DNA of 64,000 nucleotides from AA29 sp041481445 (GCA_041481445.1 JBGPBV010000016.1:1-64000); one strand, 5' to 3'. Shown: positions 1 to 9,612, counted from the stretch's first letter. Numbers and translations are program-made. The notes: generated from the sequence alone by a model not told the origin.

Positions 1-151
1 GGACGACGTGCTGGGACGCGTGTGCGCGGCCTGCTGGCAGGAATGGGAGGGCATGGAGGTCAAGGTGATCAACGAGTATCGCCTCAACTTCCTCGACCCC
101 GAGCATCGCCAGATGCTGCAGAAGGCCTGCGCCGAGTTCCTGCAGCTGTGA
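1..151 (+). CDS. C-terminal part of a YggX-like Fe(2+)-trafficking / oxidative damage protection protein
   Basis: The frame beginning at base 2 is open to the TGA at 149-151 and gives 49 residues; the start lies outside the window. The stretch WQEWEGMEVKVINEYRLN followed by a D-P-E-H-R-Q-M-L segment matches the tail of the YggX family (small cytosolic proteins of about 90 residues linked to iron trafficking and protection of Fe-S clusters). The stop overlaps the GTG start of the ABC-F gene (GTGA), so the two are probably translationally coupled. Family assignment rests on the C-terminal half only. Confidence 0.75.
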   Translation, partial: DDVLGRVCAACWQEWEGMEVKVINEYRLNFLDPEHRQMLQKACAEFLQL

Positions 152-2229
152 TCCACGTCGAAGGCCTGACCAAGCGCTACGGCGAGCGCATCCTCTTCGA
201 GGACGTCTCCTGGCACGTCAAGAAGCGGGACCGCATCGGCCTGAGCGGCCCCAACGGCGCAGGCAAGACCACCCTCCTCCGCATGCTGGCCGGCTTCGAG
301 GAGCCGGACGAGGGCGCGATCCGCATGGCCTCGGACACCACCATCGGGTACCTCCCGCAGGACGGCATCGTCCACCAGGGCCGGACCGTGTACGACGAGG
401 TCGTGCTGGCCTTCCAGGAGCTCCTGTCCCTCAAGGAGGAGCAGCACCGGATCGAGGACGCGCTGGCGGGGGCCAGCCACGAGGACGGCCGCGACCACGA
501 CAAGCTCCTCGAGCGCTACGCGGAGGTCACCGAGCGGTTCAAGCACCTCGGCGGGTACGAGATCGACGCGCGGGTGGCCGACGTCCTCAAGGGGCTCGGC
601 TTCTCGCTGCCCGATCAGCAGCGGCGGACGGAGGAGTTCTCGGGAGGCTGGCAGATGCGCATCGCGCTGGCCAAGCTCCTCCTCGCCCGCCCGAACCTGC
701 TCCTCATGGACGAGCCGACCAACCACCTCGACCTGCCCGCGCGCAACTGGCTCGAGGAGTACCTCGAGGACTACCCGGGCTCGGTCGTGCTCGTCTCCCA
801 CGACCGCTACTTCCTCGACGCCACCGTCAAGCGCATCACCCAGGTCGGCCTCAAGACCCTCACCGACTACCACGGCAACTACTCCAAGTACGTGGTCGAG
901 CACGCGGCGGCCATGGAGCGGCTGCGCGAGGCCCACCGGCGCCAGAAGGAGGAGATCGACAAGGCCTCCGCCTTCATCAACAAGTTCCGCTACCAGGCCA
1001 CCAAGGCCCGCCAGGTGCAGAGCCGCATCAAGCAGCTCGACAAGGTCGAGGTCATCGAGATCCCGCCCGAGCGCAAGAAGATCCGCTTCCACTTCCCGAA
1101 CGCGCCCAAGCCCGGCCGCGTGGTGCTCGAGTTCAAGCACGTGCGCCGCGCGTACGGCGACAACGTCGTGATCGACGGCCTCGACCTCCTCGTCGAGCGG
1201 GGCGAGCGCGTGGCGCTCGTGGGCCCCAACGGGGCCGGCAAGTCCACGTTGATGCGTACCCTGGCCGGCGTGGACCGCCCCGACGGCGGCGAGCGCGTGA
1301 CCGGCCACAACGTCGTGATCGACTACTTCGCGCAGGACCAGGCGGCCGTGCTCGACGGGACGCGCACGGTCTACGAGGAGATGAGCTCGGCCAGCCCGAA
1401 CACGATGGTCCCCATGATCCGCACCATCCTGGGCGGGTTCCTGTTCTCGGGCGACGACGTCTACAAGCGCGTGGGCGTGCTCTCGGGCGGGGAGCGCAAC
1501 CGCCTGGCCCTGGCCCGGATGCTGCTCAACCCGAGCAACGTCATGATCCTCGACGAGCCCACCAACCACCTCGACCTCGACTCCAAGGAGGTCCTGCTGG
1601 AGGCGCTCGAGGACTACGGCGGCACCCTGATCTTCGTGTCCCACGACCGGTACTTCGTGGACAAGCTGGCCACCAAGGTCATCGACGTGAGCGGAGGGCA
1701 GATCCTCGTCTACCCGGGCGGCTACGAGGACTTCGTGTACTGGAAGAAGCAGCGCGAGGCGGGCCTGGCCGCGCCGCTGCCCGGGGCGTCACGCCCGGCG
1801 CACCGGCCCAAGGAGAGCGCGTCCGCGCCGACGCCGCCCTCCGCCCCGAAGCCGCCCAAGCCCGCGCCGGCATCGGCGCCGAGCAAGGCGGATCGGCCCG
1901 ATCGCGCCGCCGCCGCCGGCCCCGAGGGGAACGGGAACGGCAGGGTGTCCTACGATCCGCTGGCGCCGCGACTACGCGCCGGGGGGGCGCCCGACCGCCA
2001 GTCGCGCGAGCGCGAAGTGCGCAAGCTCAAGAACCGCATCACGGAGCTCGAGAAGCGCATCGCGGAGAAGGAGCAGGCCGTCCGCGACCTCGAGCACCTC
2101 ATGGCCAGCCCCGGCTTCTACGACGACCGCGCGAAGGCCGACCAGGCGGTGGCCGACCGCCAGCGCCTCCTCGACGAGGTGGGCGCGCTCATGGGCGAGT
2201 GGGAGTCGGCCCAGACGCAGGCGGAGTAG
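148..2229 (+). CDS. ABC-F family ATPase (Uup/EttA-like, ribosome-associated)
   Basis: A 693-residue soluble protein with two ABC ATPase domains and no membrane segments. Walker A motifs (GPNGAGKT/S) lie near residues 34 and 359, signature motifs read FSGGW and LSGGE, and both Walker B regions read LLMDEPTNHLDL or MILDEPTNHLDL. The charged helical linker between the domains is the P-site tRNA interaction region. After a Pro/Ala-rich spacer the last 75 residues form a Uup-like coiled coil. ABC-F proteins act on the ribosome in translation control or antibiotic protection; which subgroup cannot be told here. I chose the GTG at 148 because the family sequence starts there (VIHVEGLTKRYG) and it overlaps the previous stop; the frame stays open upstream without ABC-like sequence. 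Confidence 0.93.
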   Translation: MIHVEGLTKRYGERILFEDVSWHVKKRDRIGLSGPNGAGKTTLLRMLAGFEEPDEGAIRMASDTTIGYLPQDGIVHQGRTVYDEVVLAFQELLSLKEEQHRIEDALAGASHEDGRDHDKLLERYAEVTERFKHLGGYEIDARVADVLKGLGFSLPDQQRRTEEFSGGWQMRIALAKLLLARPNLLLMDEPTNHLDLPARNWLEEYLEDYPGSVVLVSHDRYFLDATVKRITQVGLKTLTDYHGNYSKYVVEHAAAMERLREAHRRQKEEIDKASAFINKFRYQATKARQVQSRIKQLDKVEVIEIPPERKKIRFHFPNAPKPGRVVLEFKHVRRAYGDNVVIDGLDLLVERGERVALVGPNGAGKSTLMRTLAGVDRPDGGERVTGHNVVIDYFAQDQAAVLDGTRTVYEEMSSASPNTMVPMIRTILGGFLFSGDDVYKRVGVLSGGERNRLALARMLLNPSNVMILDEPTNHLDLDSKEVLLEALEDYGGTLIFVSHDRYFVDKLATKVIDVSGGQILVYPGGYEDFVYWKKQREAGLAAPLPGASRPAHRPKESASAPTPPSAPKPPKPAPASAPSKADRPDRAAAAGPEGNGNGRVSYDPLAPRLRAGGAPDRQSREREVRKLKNRITELEKRIAEKEQAVRDLEHLMASPGFYDDRAKADQAVADRQRLLDEVGALMGEWESAQTQAE

Positions 2230-2232
2230 CGC

Positions 2233-3032
<800 letters not shown>

Positions 3033-3036
<4 letters not shown>

Positions 3037-3338
3037 CTCGCGCCGGGGGGAGCCAGGACGGGGCTGCCGCGCCCCTTGCTGATGAAGAGGGCCAGGAGCT
3101 GCCGGTCGGGACCGGCCAGGGCGCTGAGGTCGAGACGGCAGTGGAAGACGTAGCCGGAGCGGTCCTTCTCCACCACCAGGCAGGCCTCGACCGGCGCCTG
3201 CAGGGCGAGCGGCTGCCCTTCCAGCCGCACGACGAGGTCCACCACCGTCCCGGGGAGGATGCACTCGCGGGTACGGAAGATCAGCACGTCCGGCCGCAGC
3301 TCGGCGAGCGTGGCGTCGCTCGGAAGAGGTGCGCTCAA
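3033..3338 (-). CDS. Small PilZ-like domain protein
   Basis: A 101-residue protein whose central part (LPGTVVDLVVRLEGQPLAL, then a strand pair and LDLSALAGPDRQLL) looks like the beta-barrel and C-terminal helix of a PilZ domain. The usual c-di-GMP contact motifs, RxxxR and D/NxSxxG, are not recognisable, so it may not bind the nucleotide. Its ATG overlaps the stop of the cNMP-binding gene (ATGA) and its stop overlaps the start of the SDR gene. Tight coupling to a nucleotide-binding protein suggests a partner role. The family call is moderate. Confidence 0.6.
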
Positions 3339-4006
3339 ACTCCGGCGAGGTCCTTGGCGGGACGCCGGGCCAGCTCGCGCAGGATGTCGATGGCCTGGTC
3401 GAGGAGGGGATCGTCGATCGCGTCGTATTGGACGGGTCCCTCGTCACCGCCGTCGCCGCCCGCGCTCGCCTCCGCGGCCTCCCCGTCCGGTTCCTCCTCC
3501 GCCGGGGCCTCGATCCCGCTCTCGTCCGGCTCCCCCAGCGTGGCCGCGAACGCGCGCAGCGGGTCCAGCTCCGAGAGCACGGTCCGGAAACGGCGGGCCA
3601 TCAGCTCCGCCAGCCCGATGGCCACCTTCGTGAACAGCTGGGGGTCCGCCTGGGCCAGCGCGAGCAGGGCGTCGCGGGTCAGGCGCCGCACGCGGCAGGC
3701 GGTGCCCGCCCGCACGTGATGCGTGCGGGGAGCGCCGTCCACGAACCCGACCTCCCCCACCACGCCCCCGGGTCCCACCCGGCCCAGCACCACGGCGTCG
3801 CCCATCGACTCGTCGATGATCTCGATCTCGCCGTCCTCCACGAGCAGGATGCTGCGCGAGGGGCTGCCCTTGTGGAGCAGGAAGTCGCCCGCGCCCGCTT
3901 CCGCGATCTCGGTGACGGAGAGCAGGCGCTGGTATTCCTGGTCGTCGAGGTAGGCGACGAGCTCACCCGCCCGGGCTTCGGGCCACCAGACCGCGGCCAC
4001 GCTCAC
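3335..4006 (-). CDS. Cyclic-nucleotide-binding domain protein (CRP-like fold, no HTH)
   Basis: A 223-residue protein. Residues of about 15-140 form a cNMP-binding barrel: KGSPSRSILLVEDGEIEI, then GEVGFVDGAPRTHHV, the phosphate-binding cassette with its Arg. A helical dimerisation segment follows, then an acidic linker (EEEPDGEAAEASAGGDGGDE) and a short helix. There is no DNA-binding domain, so it probably signals by protein contact. It heads the leftward operon with the PilZ-like and SDR genes. The 44 bases between it and the next leftward gene leave little room for a promoter. Ligand unknown. Confidence 0.85.
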   Translation of the reverse strand: MSVAAVWWPEARAGELVAYLDDQEYQRLLSVTEIAEAGAGDFLLHKGSPSRSILLVEDGEIEIIDESMGDAVVLGRVGPGGVVGEVGFVDGAPRTHHVRAGTACRVRRLTRDALLALAQADPQLFTKVAIGLAELMARRFRTVLSELDPLRAFAATLGEPDESGIEAPAEEEPDGEAAEASAGGDGGDEGPVQYDAIDDPLLDQAIDILRELARRPAKDLAGV

Positions 4007-4050
4007 GCTCCTCCCTTCGGGGGACGCGATGATAGCACGCGGTCCCGCAC

Positions 4051-4716
4051 CTAGAGGCCGCGCGCGGAGAGCCAGGCGGTGATGGCGGAGGCGACGTCTT
4101 CCTCCACTTGCGCGGGCGCGCGACCGGTGCCGCGGGGCACCGCAAACGAGTGATCGCCGCCGTCGATCGAGTGCAGCGTGGCGCGCTCGCCCAGCCGGCC
4201 GAGGACCGCGGCCAGGAGGTCGGGCCGCGCGAAGGCATCGCGGGTCCCCTGCACGAAGAGCATGGGCACCACGATGCCGGGCAGGTGCGTGTCGCGGAGG
4301 GTGTCGAACCGGCCCGGCGGATGGAGGGGATAGCCGAGGAACACGAGCCCCTCCGCGCCCAGCCCCTTGGCCACCGCCTGCGAGGCGATGCGCCCCCCCA
4401 TCGACTTGCCGCCGAGCACCAGCGCCGACGTGCCGAGGGCCGCGCGGGCGTGGGCCGCCACCGCCACCACCGTCGCCTCGAGGACGGCGGGGGGGTCGGG
4501 GACCCGGCGGCGCCGCTCGGAATAGGGGAAGTTGTACAGGAGCGCGGCGCGGCCGGTCTCGGCGACGGCCTCGGCCAGGCGGACGAGCAGCCCCGTGCGC
4601 CGGTCCCCACCCGCGCCGTGGCCCAGCGCGAGCAGCGGCCGTCCGCGGCCGTGGAGGGAGGCGCTGACGGGCCCGCGCTCGGTCGGGATCTCGATCGTCT
4701 CCACCGCGCCCAGCAT
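4051..4716 (-). CDS. Alpha/beta hydrolase of the dienelactone-hydrolase / KANL3-Tex30 type
   Basis: A cytosolic hydrolase of 221 residues. The nucleophile elbow is GGKSMGGR, the oxyanion region LALGHGAGGDRR, and the catalytic Asp/His are likely in VQGTRDAF and IDGGDHSF near the C-terminus. This matches the small alpha/beta hydrolase group that includes Tex30 and KANL3-like bacterial proteins of unknown substrate. Two ATG codons (4716, 4728) are possible and neither has a well-placed ribosome site. It is divergent from the PilZ gene at 4777, so the 60-base gap must carry both promoters. Confidence 0.82.
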   Translation of the reverse strand: MLGAVETIEIPTERGPVSASLHGRGRPLLALGHGAGGDRRTGLLVRLAEAVAETGRAALLYNFPYSERRRRVPDPPAVLEATVVAVAAHARAALGTSALVLGGKSMGGRIASQAVAKGLGAEGLVFLGYPLHPPGRFDTLRDTHLPGIVVPMLFVQGTRDAFARPDLLAAVLGRLGERATLHSIDGGDHSFAVPRGTGRAPAQVEEDVASAITAWLSARGL

Positions 4717-4776
4717 AGCCCGTCTCATCGCTTCCCGTGCCCGGGGTGATACACTCGCCGAACTCCGCGGAGCGTC

Positions 4777-5463
4777 ATGGCACGGGTCCTCATCATGGCC
4801 GCCCCCGAGCTGGTCGTCGAGCTGGCCAGCACGATCCTCTGGCGGTCCGACGTGGAACGGGTGTTCGCAGCGGACGACGCGGGGTTGGACCGCATCCCGG
4901 CCACTCGGCCCGACCTCGTCATCCTGGCCGGCGAGGACACGCCAGGCATCCTGGATGCCCTGGGACGGATCCGGGCGGACACCCGCACGCGGGCGGTCTC
5001 GGTGGGAGTGGTGCGCGGCAGCGTGAGCCTGGACGAGGAGACGCAGTTCCGGCGGGCCGGGGCGAACGTGGTGTTCGGCGGCCAGGTCGTGCCCTACCTC
5101 TGGGACGCCTGGATCGAGGAGCTGCTGCACGTGCCGCAGCGGCGCGACGCGCGGGTGCCGGTGAGCATCGCCGTCTGGTCGCACACCGCTCCCGGGAGCG
5201 AGCCCGGCCGCGGGGTGAGCGTGAACATCAGCGTGAAGGGTATGCTGCTGGAGACGACGGAGCCGCTCGACGTGGGCTCCAAGCTGGACATGACCTTCAC
5301 GCTGCCCGGAGGATCCCCGGTGCGGGCGGTGGGCCAGGTCGTGCGCGAGCACCCCACCCAGGACGGCGGGCCGCCGCGGCTGGGAGTGGAGTTCCTGATC
5401 CTCCGCGACGGCGCGCGGGACCGCATCAGGAGCTACGTCGACGCGGGAGGAGGAGAGCCCTAG
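4777..5463 (+). CDS. Pseudo-receiver plus PilZ domain protein
   Basis: 228 residues. The first 120 resemble a response-regulator receiver fold, but the acidic pair after the first strand (MAAPE) and the phospho-acceptor Asp (VILAGEDTP) are missing, so it is unlikely to be phosphorylated in the normal way. The second half is a PilZ domain with both c-di-GMP signatures: RRDARVPV (RxxxR) and VNISVKGM (NxSxxG). It therefore looks like a c-di-GMP effector fused to a non-canonical receiver. The stop overlaps the GTG of the GspA-like gene by one base, placing it first in a four-gene rightward operon. Confidence 0.82.
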   Translation: MARVLIMAAPELVVELASTILWRSDVERVFAADDAGLDRIPATRPDLVILAGEDTPGILDALGRIRADTRTRAVSVGVVRGSVSLDEETQFRRAGANVVFGGQVVPYLWDAWIEELLHVPQRRDARVPVSIAVWSHTAPGSEPGRGVSVNISVKGMLLETTEPLDVGSKLDMTFTLPGGSPVRAVGQVVREHPTQDGGPPRLGVEFLILRDGARDRIRSYVDAGGGEP

Positions 5464-6980
5464 TGTACGAGGCGTTCTACGGCTTCACCGAGAAGCCGTT
5501 CAACCTGACGCCCGACCCCAAGTACCTCTACCTCTCGCAGCGCCACACCGAGGCCTTCGCCCACCTGGAGTTCGGCCGCAAGGAGAAGGGCGGGTTCATC
5601 CTCGTCACCGGCGAGGTGGGCACCGGCAAGACCACCCTGGCGCGGTACTTCCTGTCGCGGCTGGACGGGCGCACCGCCACCGCGTTCGTGATCTATCCCG
5701 CCCTGAGCGCGGCCGAGCTGCTGCGCTCGATCCTGGAGGACCTCCACGTCCCGGCCACCGGGACGTCCCTGAAGGACCACGTGGATGCGCTCCACCGGTT
5801 CCTGCTGCGGGCGCGGTCGGAGGGCCGCGACGTGGTGCTCCTGATCGACGAGGCGCAGGACCTGGCGCCGGAGGTCCTGGAGCAGGTCCGCCTGATCTCC
5901 AACCTCGAGACGGACACCGAGAAGCTCATCCAGATCGTCCTCATGGGCCAGTCCGAGCTGCAGGAGGCGCTGGGCCGCCGCGAGCTGCGGCAGCTCGCCC
6001 AGCGCGTCACCGCGCGCTATCACCTGGCGGCCCTGAGCCGGCAGGAGACGGAGGACTACATCCGCCACCGCCTGGTGGTGGCGGGGGGCGAGGGCAAGGC
6101 GTCGTTCACCGCGGACGCGCTCACTACGGTGCATCGCGTGGCGGAGGGCATCCCCCGGCTCATCAACCTGGTCTGCGACCGCGCCCTCCTGGCCGGCTAC
6201 GTGGCCGGCACGAGGGAGATCGACGCGGCCATGGTGCGGCGGGCGGCCTCGGAGGTCGTCCCCGCGCGCCCGGCCCATCCGCGACGCCGGCAGGCCGCGG
6301 TGGCCGCCGGCCTGGCCGTGGTCGCGTCCATGCCGGTCGTGCTCTGGCGCGCGCTTCCCGCGGGTGCCAGCCGGCCCGCCCCGACGGCGACCGCGACTCC
6401 CGCCGCCGCCCTCGCGCCCCCCGCGCCGCCGGTCACCGCGCTCGCGCCCCTCGTGCTCGCGCTGCCGCACGACGCCTCGCTCCAGGAGTCGATCACGCGT
6501 GTCCAGGCCCTGTGGGGCGCCCCCCCGCTGGAGCGCACGACCCTGCGCACGCACCTCGACCAGGTGCGCCGCCTGGACCTGCCCGTCGTGCTCGAGATGT
6601 TCCATCCCGCGCGCCCCGACACCTGCTACGTCGCGCTCCTCCGCATCGAAGGCGACGAGGCCCTCGTCGCGACGGGGAGCTCTCCTCCGTCGCGCGTGGC
6701 CCTCACCGAGCTGGACCGGCTCTGGACCCGGCAGGCGGTCTTCCTCTGGCGGGACTTCGACGCGCTCGCGGGCACCGCCGATCCCGGGCGCACGGAAGCC
6801 TGGGCCCGGGAGAGCCTCTCGCGGCTGGGCTACCTGCGCGACGCCGACCTCCCGGACGCGGTGACGCGCTTCCAGCGCGACGCCGACCTGGCCGCGGACG
6901 GCCGCATCGGCGCGCGCACGCTGATGACGCTCTACAGCCGCGGCCCCTATCCGCGGCCGCGCCTGGGAGGCAGCTCGTGA
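5463..6980 (+). CDS. GspA/ExeA-like AAA ATPase with peptidoglycan-binding domain
   Basis: 505 residues. The start YEAFYGFTEKPFNLTPDP is typical of the ExeA/GspA family. Walker A GEVGTGKTT is near residue 50 and Walker B VVLLIDEAQDL near 125. A single transmembrane helix follows at about 280-300, then a Pro/Ala linker. The C-terminal 60 residues are a PG_binding_1-like domain (LSRLGYLRDADLPDAV, FQRDADLAADGRIGARTL). In type II secretion GspA/GspB help assemble the secretin through peptidoglycan. No other secretion genes are seen here, so this pair may serve a secretin encoded elsewhere or polysaccharide export. The GTG start at 5463 overlaps the previous stop. Confidence 0.87.
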   Translation: MYEAFYGFTEKPFNLTPDPKYLYLSQRHTEAFAHLEFGRKEKGGFILVTGEVGTGKTTLARYFLSRLDGRTATAFVIYPALSAAELLRSILEDLHVPATGTSLKDHVDALHRFLLRARSEGRDVVLLIDEAQDLAPEVLEQVRLISNLETDTEKLIQIVLMGQSELQEALGRRELRQLAQRVTARYHLAALSRQETEDYIRHRLVVAGGEGKASFTADALTTVHRVAEGIPRLINLVCDRALLAGYVAGTREIDAAMVRRAASEVVPARPAHPRRRQAAVAAGLAVVASMPVVLWRALPAGASRPAPTATATPAAALAPPAPPVTALAPLVLALPHDASLQESITRVQALWGAPPLERTTLRTHLDQVRRLDLPVVLEMFHPARPDTCYVALLRIEGDEALVATGSSPPSRVALTELDRLWTRQAVFLWRDFDALAGTADPGRTEAWARESLSRLGYLRDADLPDAVTRFQRDADLAADGRIGARTLMTLYSRGPYPRPRLGGSS

Positions 6981-7576
6981 GCCTGGTGCTGGAGGCGCTC
7001 AAGAAGCTCGACCGCGAGAAGGGCCGCGACGAGCGCGGGTTCGTGGTCATGGCGGCCGCGCCCTGGCCGACGCGGGCGGCGCGGCGGTGGCCGGTGTGGG
7101 TCGCGCTGGCCGTCGTCGCCGTGGCCGTCGCCACCGTGGTGGCCCTGCGCCCGCCGCGCGCGGCGGCTCCGGTGGCGCCGGCTCCGGCGGCGGCGCCGGT
7201 GGCGCCTCCGGTGGCAGCGCCGGCGGCGGCGGTACCACCCGCCGCCGGGTCGGAGGCGCGTCCGCTCACGTCGGCTCGATCGGCGCCGGCCAGCCCGGCG
7301 GTGGTCGCGCCCCCGGCGGCCGAGGACACCGCGCGCGCATCCGTCTCGTCTTCGACGCCGGCCCCGGTCGCGGCCGCCGCGCCGGCCGCGACGCCCGCGG
7401 CGGAGCCCGTGCTGCGGCTCCAGGCCATCAGCCAGCGCGACGGCCAGCCCATCGCGATCGTCAACGACCACCTCGTCCGCGTGGGTGACGAGATCGACGG
7501 CATCCGCGTGCTCGCGATCCGTGCGGAGGAGGTGGACGTCGAGTTCCACGGCCGGCGCACGACCCTGCGGTTCTGA
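6977..7576 (+). CDS. GspB-like inner-membrane partner of GspA
   Basis: 199 residues. It starts SLVLEALKKLDREK, the standard N-terminus of GspB/T2SSB proteins, followed by one transmembrane helix at about 35-55, an Ala/Pro-rich periplasmic linker to about 140, and the C-terminal T2SSB domain (LQAISQRDGQPIAIVND, GDEIDGIRVLAI). The GTG start overlaps the GspA stop (GTGA), as expected for a co-translated complex. Works with the upstream ATPase at the cell wall. Confidence 0.83.
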   Translation: MSLVLEALKKLDREKGRDERGFVVMAAAPWPTRAARRWPVWVALAVVAVAVATVVALRPPRAAAPVAPAPAAAPVAPPVAAPAAAVPPAAGSEARPLTSARSAPASPAVVAPPAAEDTARASVSSSTPAPVAAAAPAATPAAEPVLRLQAISQRDGQPIAIVNDHLVRVGDEIDGIRVLAIRAEEVDVEFHGRRTTLRF

Positions 7577-7581
7577 CCCGC

Positions 7582-8625
7582 TTGAGCGCCGAGCCACCCC
7601 ATCTCCGCGGCCTGCGTCCCGAAGAGCTGCGCGCGCGCTGGCCGGACCTGCGTCTGGACGACCGGATGGCCCGTCGCATCCAGGCGCGCCTGGTCTGGGG
7701 CGACGCCGACGACCTCGAGGGCGTGCGCGGCCTGTCGCCCTCGCTGGCGCGCGAGGTGCTGCGCCGCGGCGGCACCGCCCGCCTGGAGATCGTCGAGCGG
7801 ATCCAGAGCCGCGTGGATCCGTTCGTCAAGTACCTCTTCCGGGCCGCGGACGGCCACGTGTTCGAGGCCGTGCGCATCCCGCTCGAGCGCCCGCGCTGGA
7901 GCGTCTGCGTCTCGTCGCAGGTGGGCTGCGCGCTCGCCTGCGCGTTCTGCGAGACGGGCCGGCTGGGCTTCACGCGGAACCTGGAGGCCTGGGAGATCGT
8001 GGAGCAGGTCCTGACCGTCCGGCGCGAGGGACCCGAGCGTCCGGTCACCGGCGTCGTCTTCCAGGGCCAGGGCGAGCCCTTCCAGAACTACGAGAGCGTG
8101 ATCCGGGCGGCGGAGATCCTGCGCCATCCCTGCGGCGGGCGCATCCGCGGCGACCGGATCACGATCTCCACGGTGGGCGTGCTCCCGATGATCGAGCGCT
8201 ACACGGACGAGGGGCATCCGTACCGGCTGATCCTCTCGCTCACGTCGGCGTTGCCAGACAAGCGCGCGGGCCTGATGCCGATCGGCCAGCGTTACGGCGT
8301 GGCCGACCTCGTCGAGGCCATGCGGCGCCACGCTGCCCGCCACGGCGGCCCCGTCCACCTCGCGTGGGTGCTCATGGCGGGCGTGAACACGGGAGAGGAC
8401 GAGGCGCGCGCGCTGGCGCGCCTCCTCGACGGGGCGCCCGTGCGGATCTCCGTCATCGACGTCAACGATCCCACCGGCCGCTTCCGGAGAGCGGACGACG
8501 AGGAGCGCGGCCGCTTCCTGTCCGCGCTGGCCGCGGAGGGCCTGCCGTTCGTACGCCGCTACTCGGGCGGCCCCGACATCCACGCCGCCTGCGGGATGCT
8601 GGCGGCCAGGCGCGCGCCGGCATAG
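7582..8625 (+). CDS. RlmN-like radical SAM methyltransferase (RlmN/Cfr family)
   Basis: 347 residues. The radical-SAM motif is C116-ALA-C120-AF-C123. The flanks VCVSSQVG, GRLGFTRNL and VFQGQGEPF fit the RlmN/Cfr family, as does the C-terminal PDIHAACGM with the conserved methyl-carrying Cys at about 337. RlmN methylates C2 of A2503 in 23S rRNA and A37 of some tRNAs. Whether this copy is the housekeeping enzyme or a paralogue is unclear; GQGEPFQN differs from the usual GMGEPLxN, so a divergent paralogue is possible. The TTG at 7582 lies five bases after the GspB stop and is the only start near the family N-terminus. Confidence 0.82.
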   Translation: MSAEPPHLRGLRPEELRARWPDLRLDDRMARRIQARLVWGDADDLEGVRGLSPSLAREVLRRGGTARLEIVERIQSRVDPFVKYLFRAADGHVFEAVRIPLERPRWSVCVSSQVGCALACAFCETGRLGFTRNLEAWEIVEQVLTVRREGPERPVTGVVFQGQGEPFQNYESVIRAAEILRHPCGGRIRGDRITISTVGVLPMIERYTDEGHPYRLILSLTSALPDKRAGLMPIGQRYGVADLVEAMRRHAARHGGPVHLAWVLMAGVNTGEDEARALARLLDGAPVRISVIDVNDPTGRFRRADDEERGRFLSALAAEGLPFVRRYSGGPDIHAACGMLAARRAPA

Positions 8626-8907
8626 GGCGTGCGCCGGGCGTAACTCGACGGCTCACGGTCCGAGGAATCGGGTCACGAGCTCGAGGGCTGCGCGGACCTC
8701 AGGCGCGCTAGGTTCACGGCGCCGCTCGGCCATGCCACGGGCGATGGCGTGGACGTCGCCCCTATTCTTCCCGCGTACGGTCCGGATGGCCTCCACTTGC
8801 CGAGCCCGCGTGAGCAACTTTCGACATGTGACGGGCGCGCGACGACCGGGCGGCCCAAAGTGCTACTCTGGCGCCGCCGGCCAGCGTCTGGATGAGAGGT
8901 GCCTGCC
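8626..8907. other. Intergenic stretch, possibly with one small leftward ORF
   Basis: 282 bases before the carbonic anhydrase gene. The only coding-like signal is on the minus strand. A frame from a GTG at 8796 to the TGA at 8653-8655 would give 47 residues, Arg/Ala-rich (KNRGDVHAIARGMAERR, ALELVTRFLGP), without a clear ribosome site. It could be a small protein, a remnant or chance. No terminator or promoter is convincing. Confidence 0.25.
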
Positions 8908-9612
8908 ATGGAAAAGAGAGATTCCGGGACGAAGCCAATCACACCAGTGTCCCGCCGCGGCTTTCTATGGACCGGTATCAAAGGAGCGGTGGCCGCAACC
9001 GCGCTCGGCGCGGCATTGCCGAAACACGCTTCTGCCGAAAACGTGCTCTCGCCCGACGCCGCGTTACGGGAATTGGTCGCCGGCAACAAGCGCTTTGTCG
9101 AAAAGCGCCTTGCCTCTTTCGACGAGGATCTGGCAATCCTGAAACAGAATACCGTGGAGAAGCAGGAGCCATTCGCCGCGGTGCTGTCCTGCGCCGATTC
9201 CCGCGTGCCGGTGGAATTGGTCTTCGATCAGAGCATCGGCCATCTCTTTGTGGTGCGCGTCGCCGGCAACGTCGCGACGTCCGAGATCATCGCCAGTCTG
9301 GAATATGGCGCGGCGGTACTTGGCACCAGGGTGATTCTCGTCTTGGGTCACGGCAACTGCGGTGCAGTGAAGGCCACGATTGACGGCAAGGCGGTACCGG
9401 GCCAGATCAGTCAGCTCTATGCGCCAATACGTCCGGCGGTCGATGCTGCCGGTAACGATCTTGATGCCGCGATCAGAGCCAACGCCAAGATCCAGGCGAC
9501 GTTGATCGCCACCGCTTCGCCCGTGATGACCAGCCTCATCAAGGAAGGGAAGCTGAAGATAGTCGCCGGTCATTACGATCTGAGCAGCGGAAACGTCACC
9601 GTGCTGGCGTGA
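8908..9612 (+). CDS. Tat-exported beta-class carbonic anhydrase
   Basis: 234 residues. An N-terminal twin-arginine signal (SRRGFLWTGIKGAVAAT, cleavage near HASA) sends the folded enzyme to the periplasm. Zinc ligands are Cys95 (LSCADSRVP, with Asp97/Arg99), His148 and Cys151 (GHGNCGAVK), the full beta-class set for CO2 hydration. The end (HYDLSSGNV) is typical. The ATG at 8908 is preferred over the in-frame GTG at 8899 because GAGAGG lies just upstream. Base use differs clearly from the neighbours: many A/T third positions (GAA, AAA, TTT) where flanking genes use G/C, which points to recent transfer, perhaps from an alphaproteobacterium. Confidence 0.92.
   Translation: MEKRDSGTKPITPVSRRGFLWTGIKGAVAATALGAALPKHASAENVLSPDAALRELVAGNKRFVEKRLASFDEDLAILKQNTVEKQEPFAAVLSCADSRVPVELVFDQSIGHLFVVRVAGNVATSEIIASLEYGAAVLGTRVILVLGHGNCGAVKATIDGKAVPGQISQLYAPIRPAVDAAGNDLDAAIRANAKIQATLIATASPVMTSLIKEGKLKIVAGHYDLSSGNVTVLA

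Noticed and set aside
4717..5352. An in-frame upstream extension of the hydrolase at 4051-4716 to 5352
   Set aside because: The extension is antisense to the PilZ gene and has His/Arg-rich, non-family sequence; the hydrolase fold starts at about 4716.
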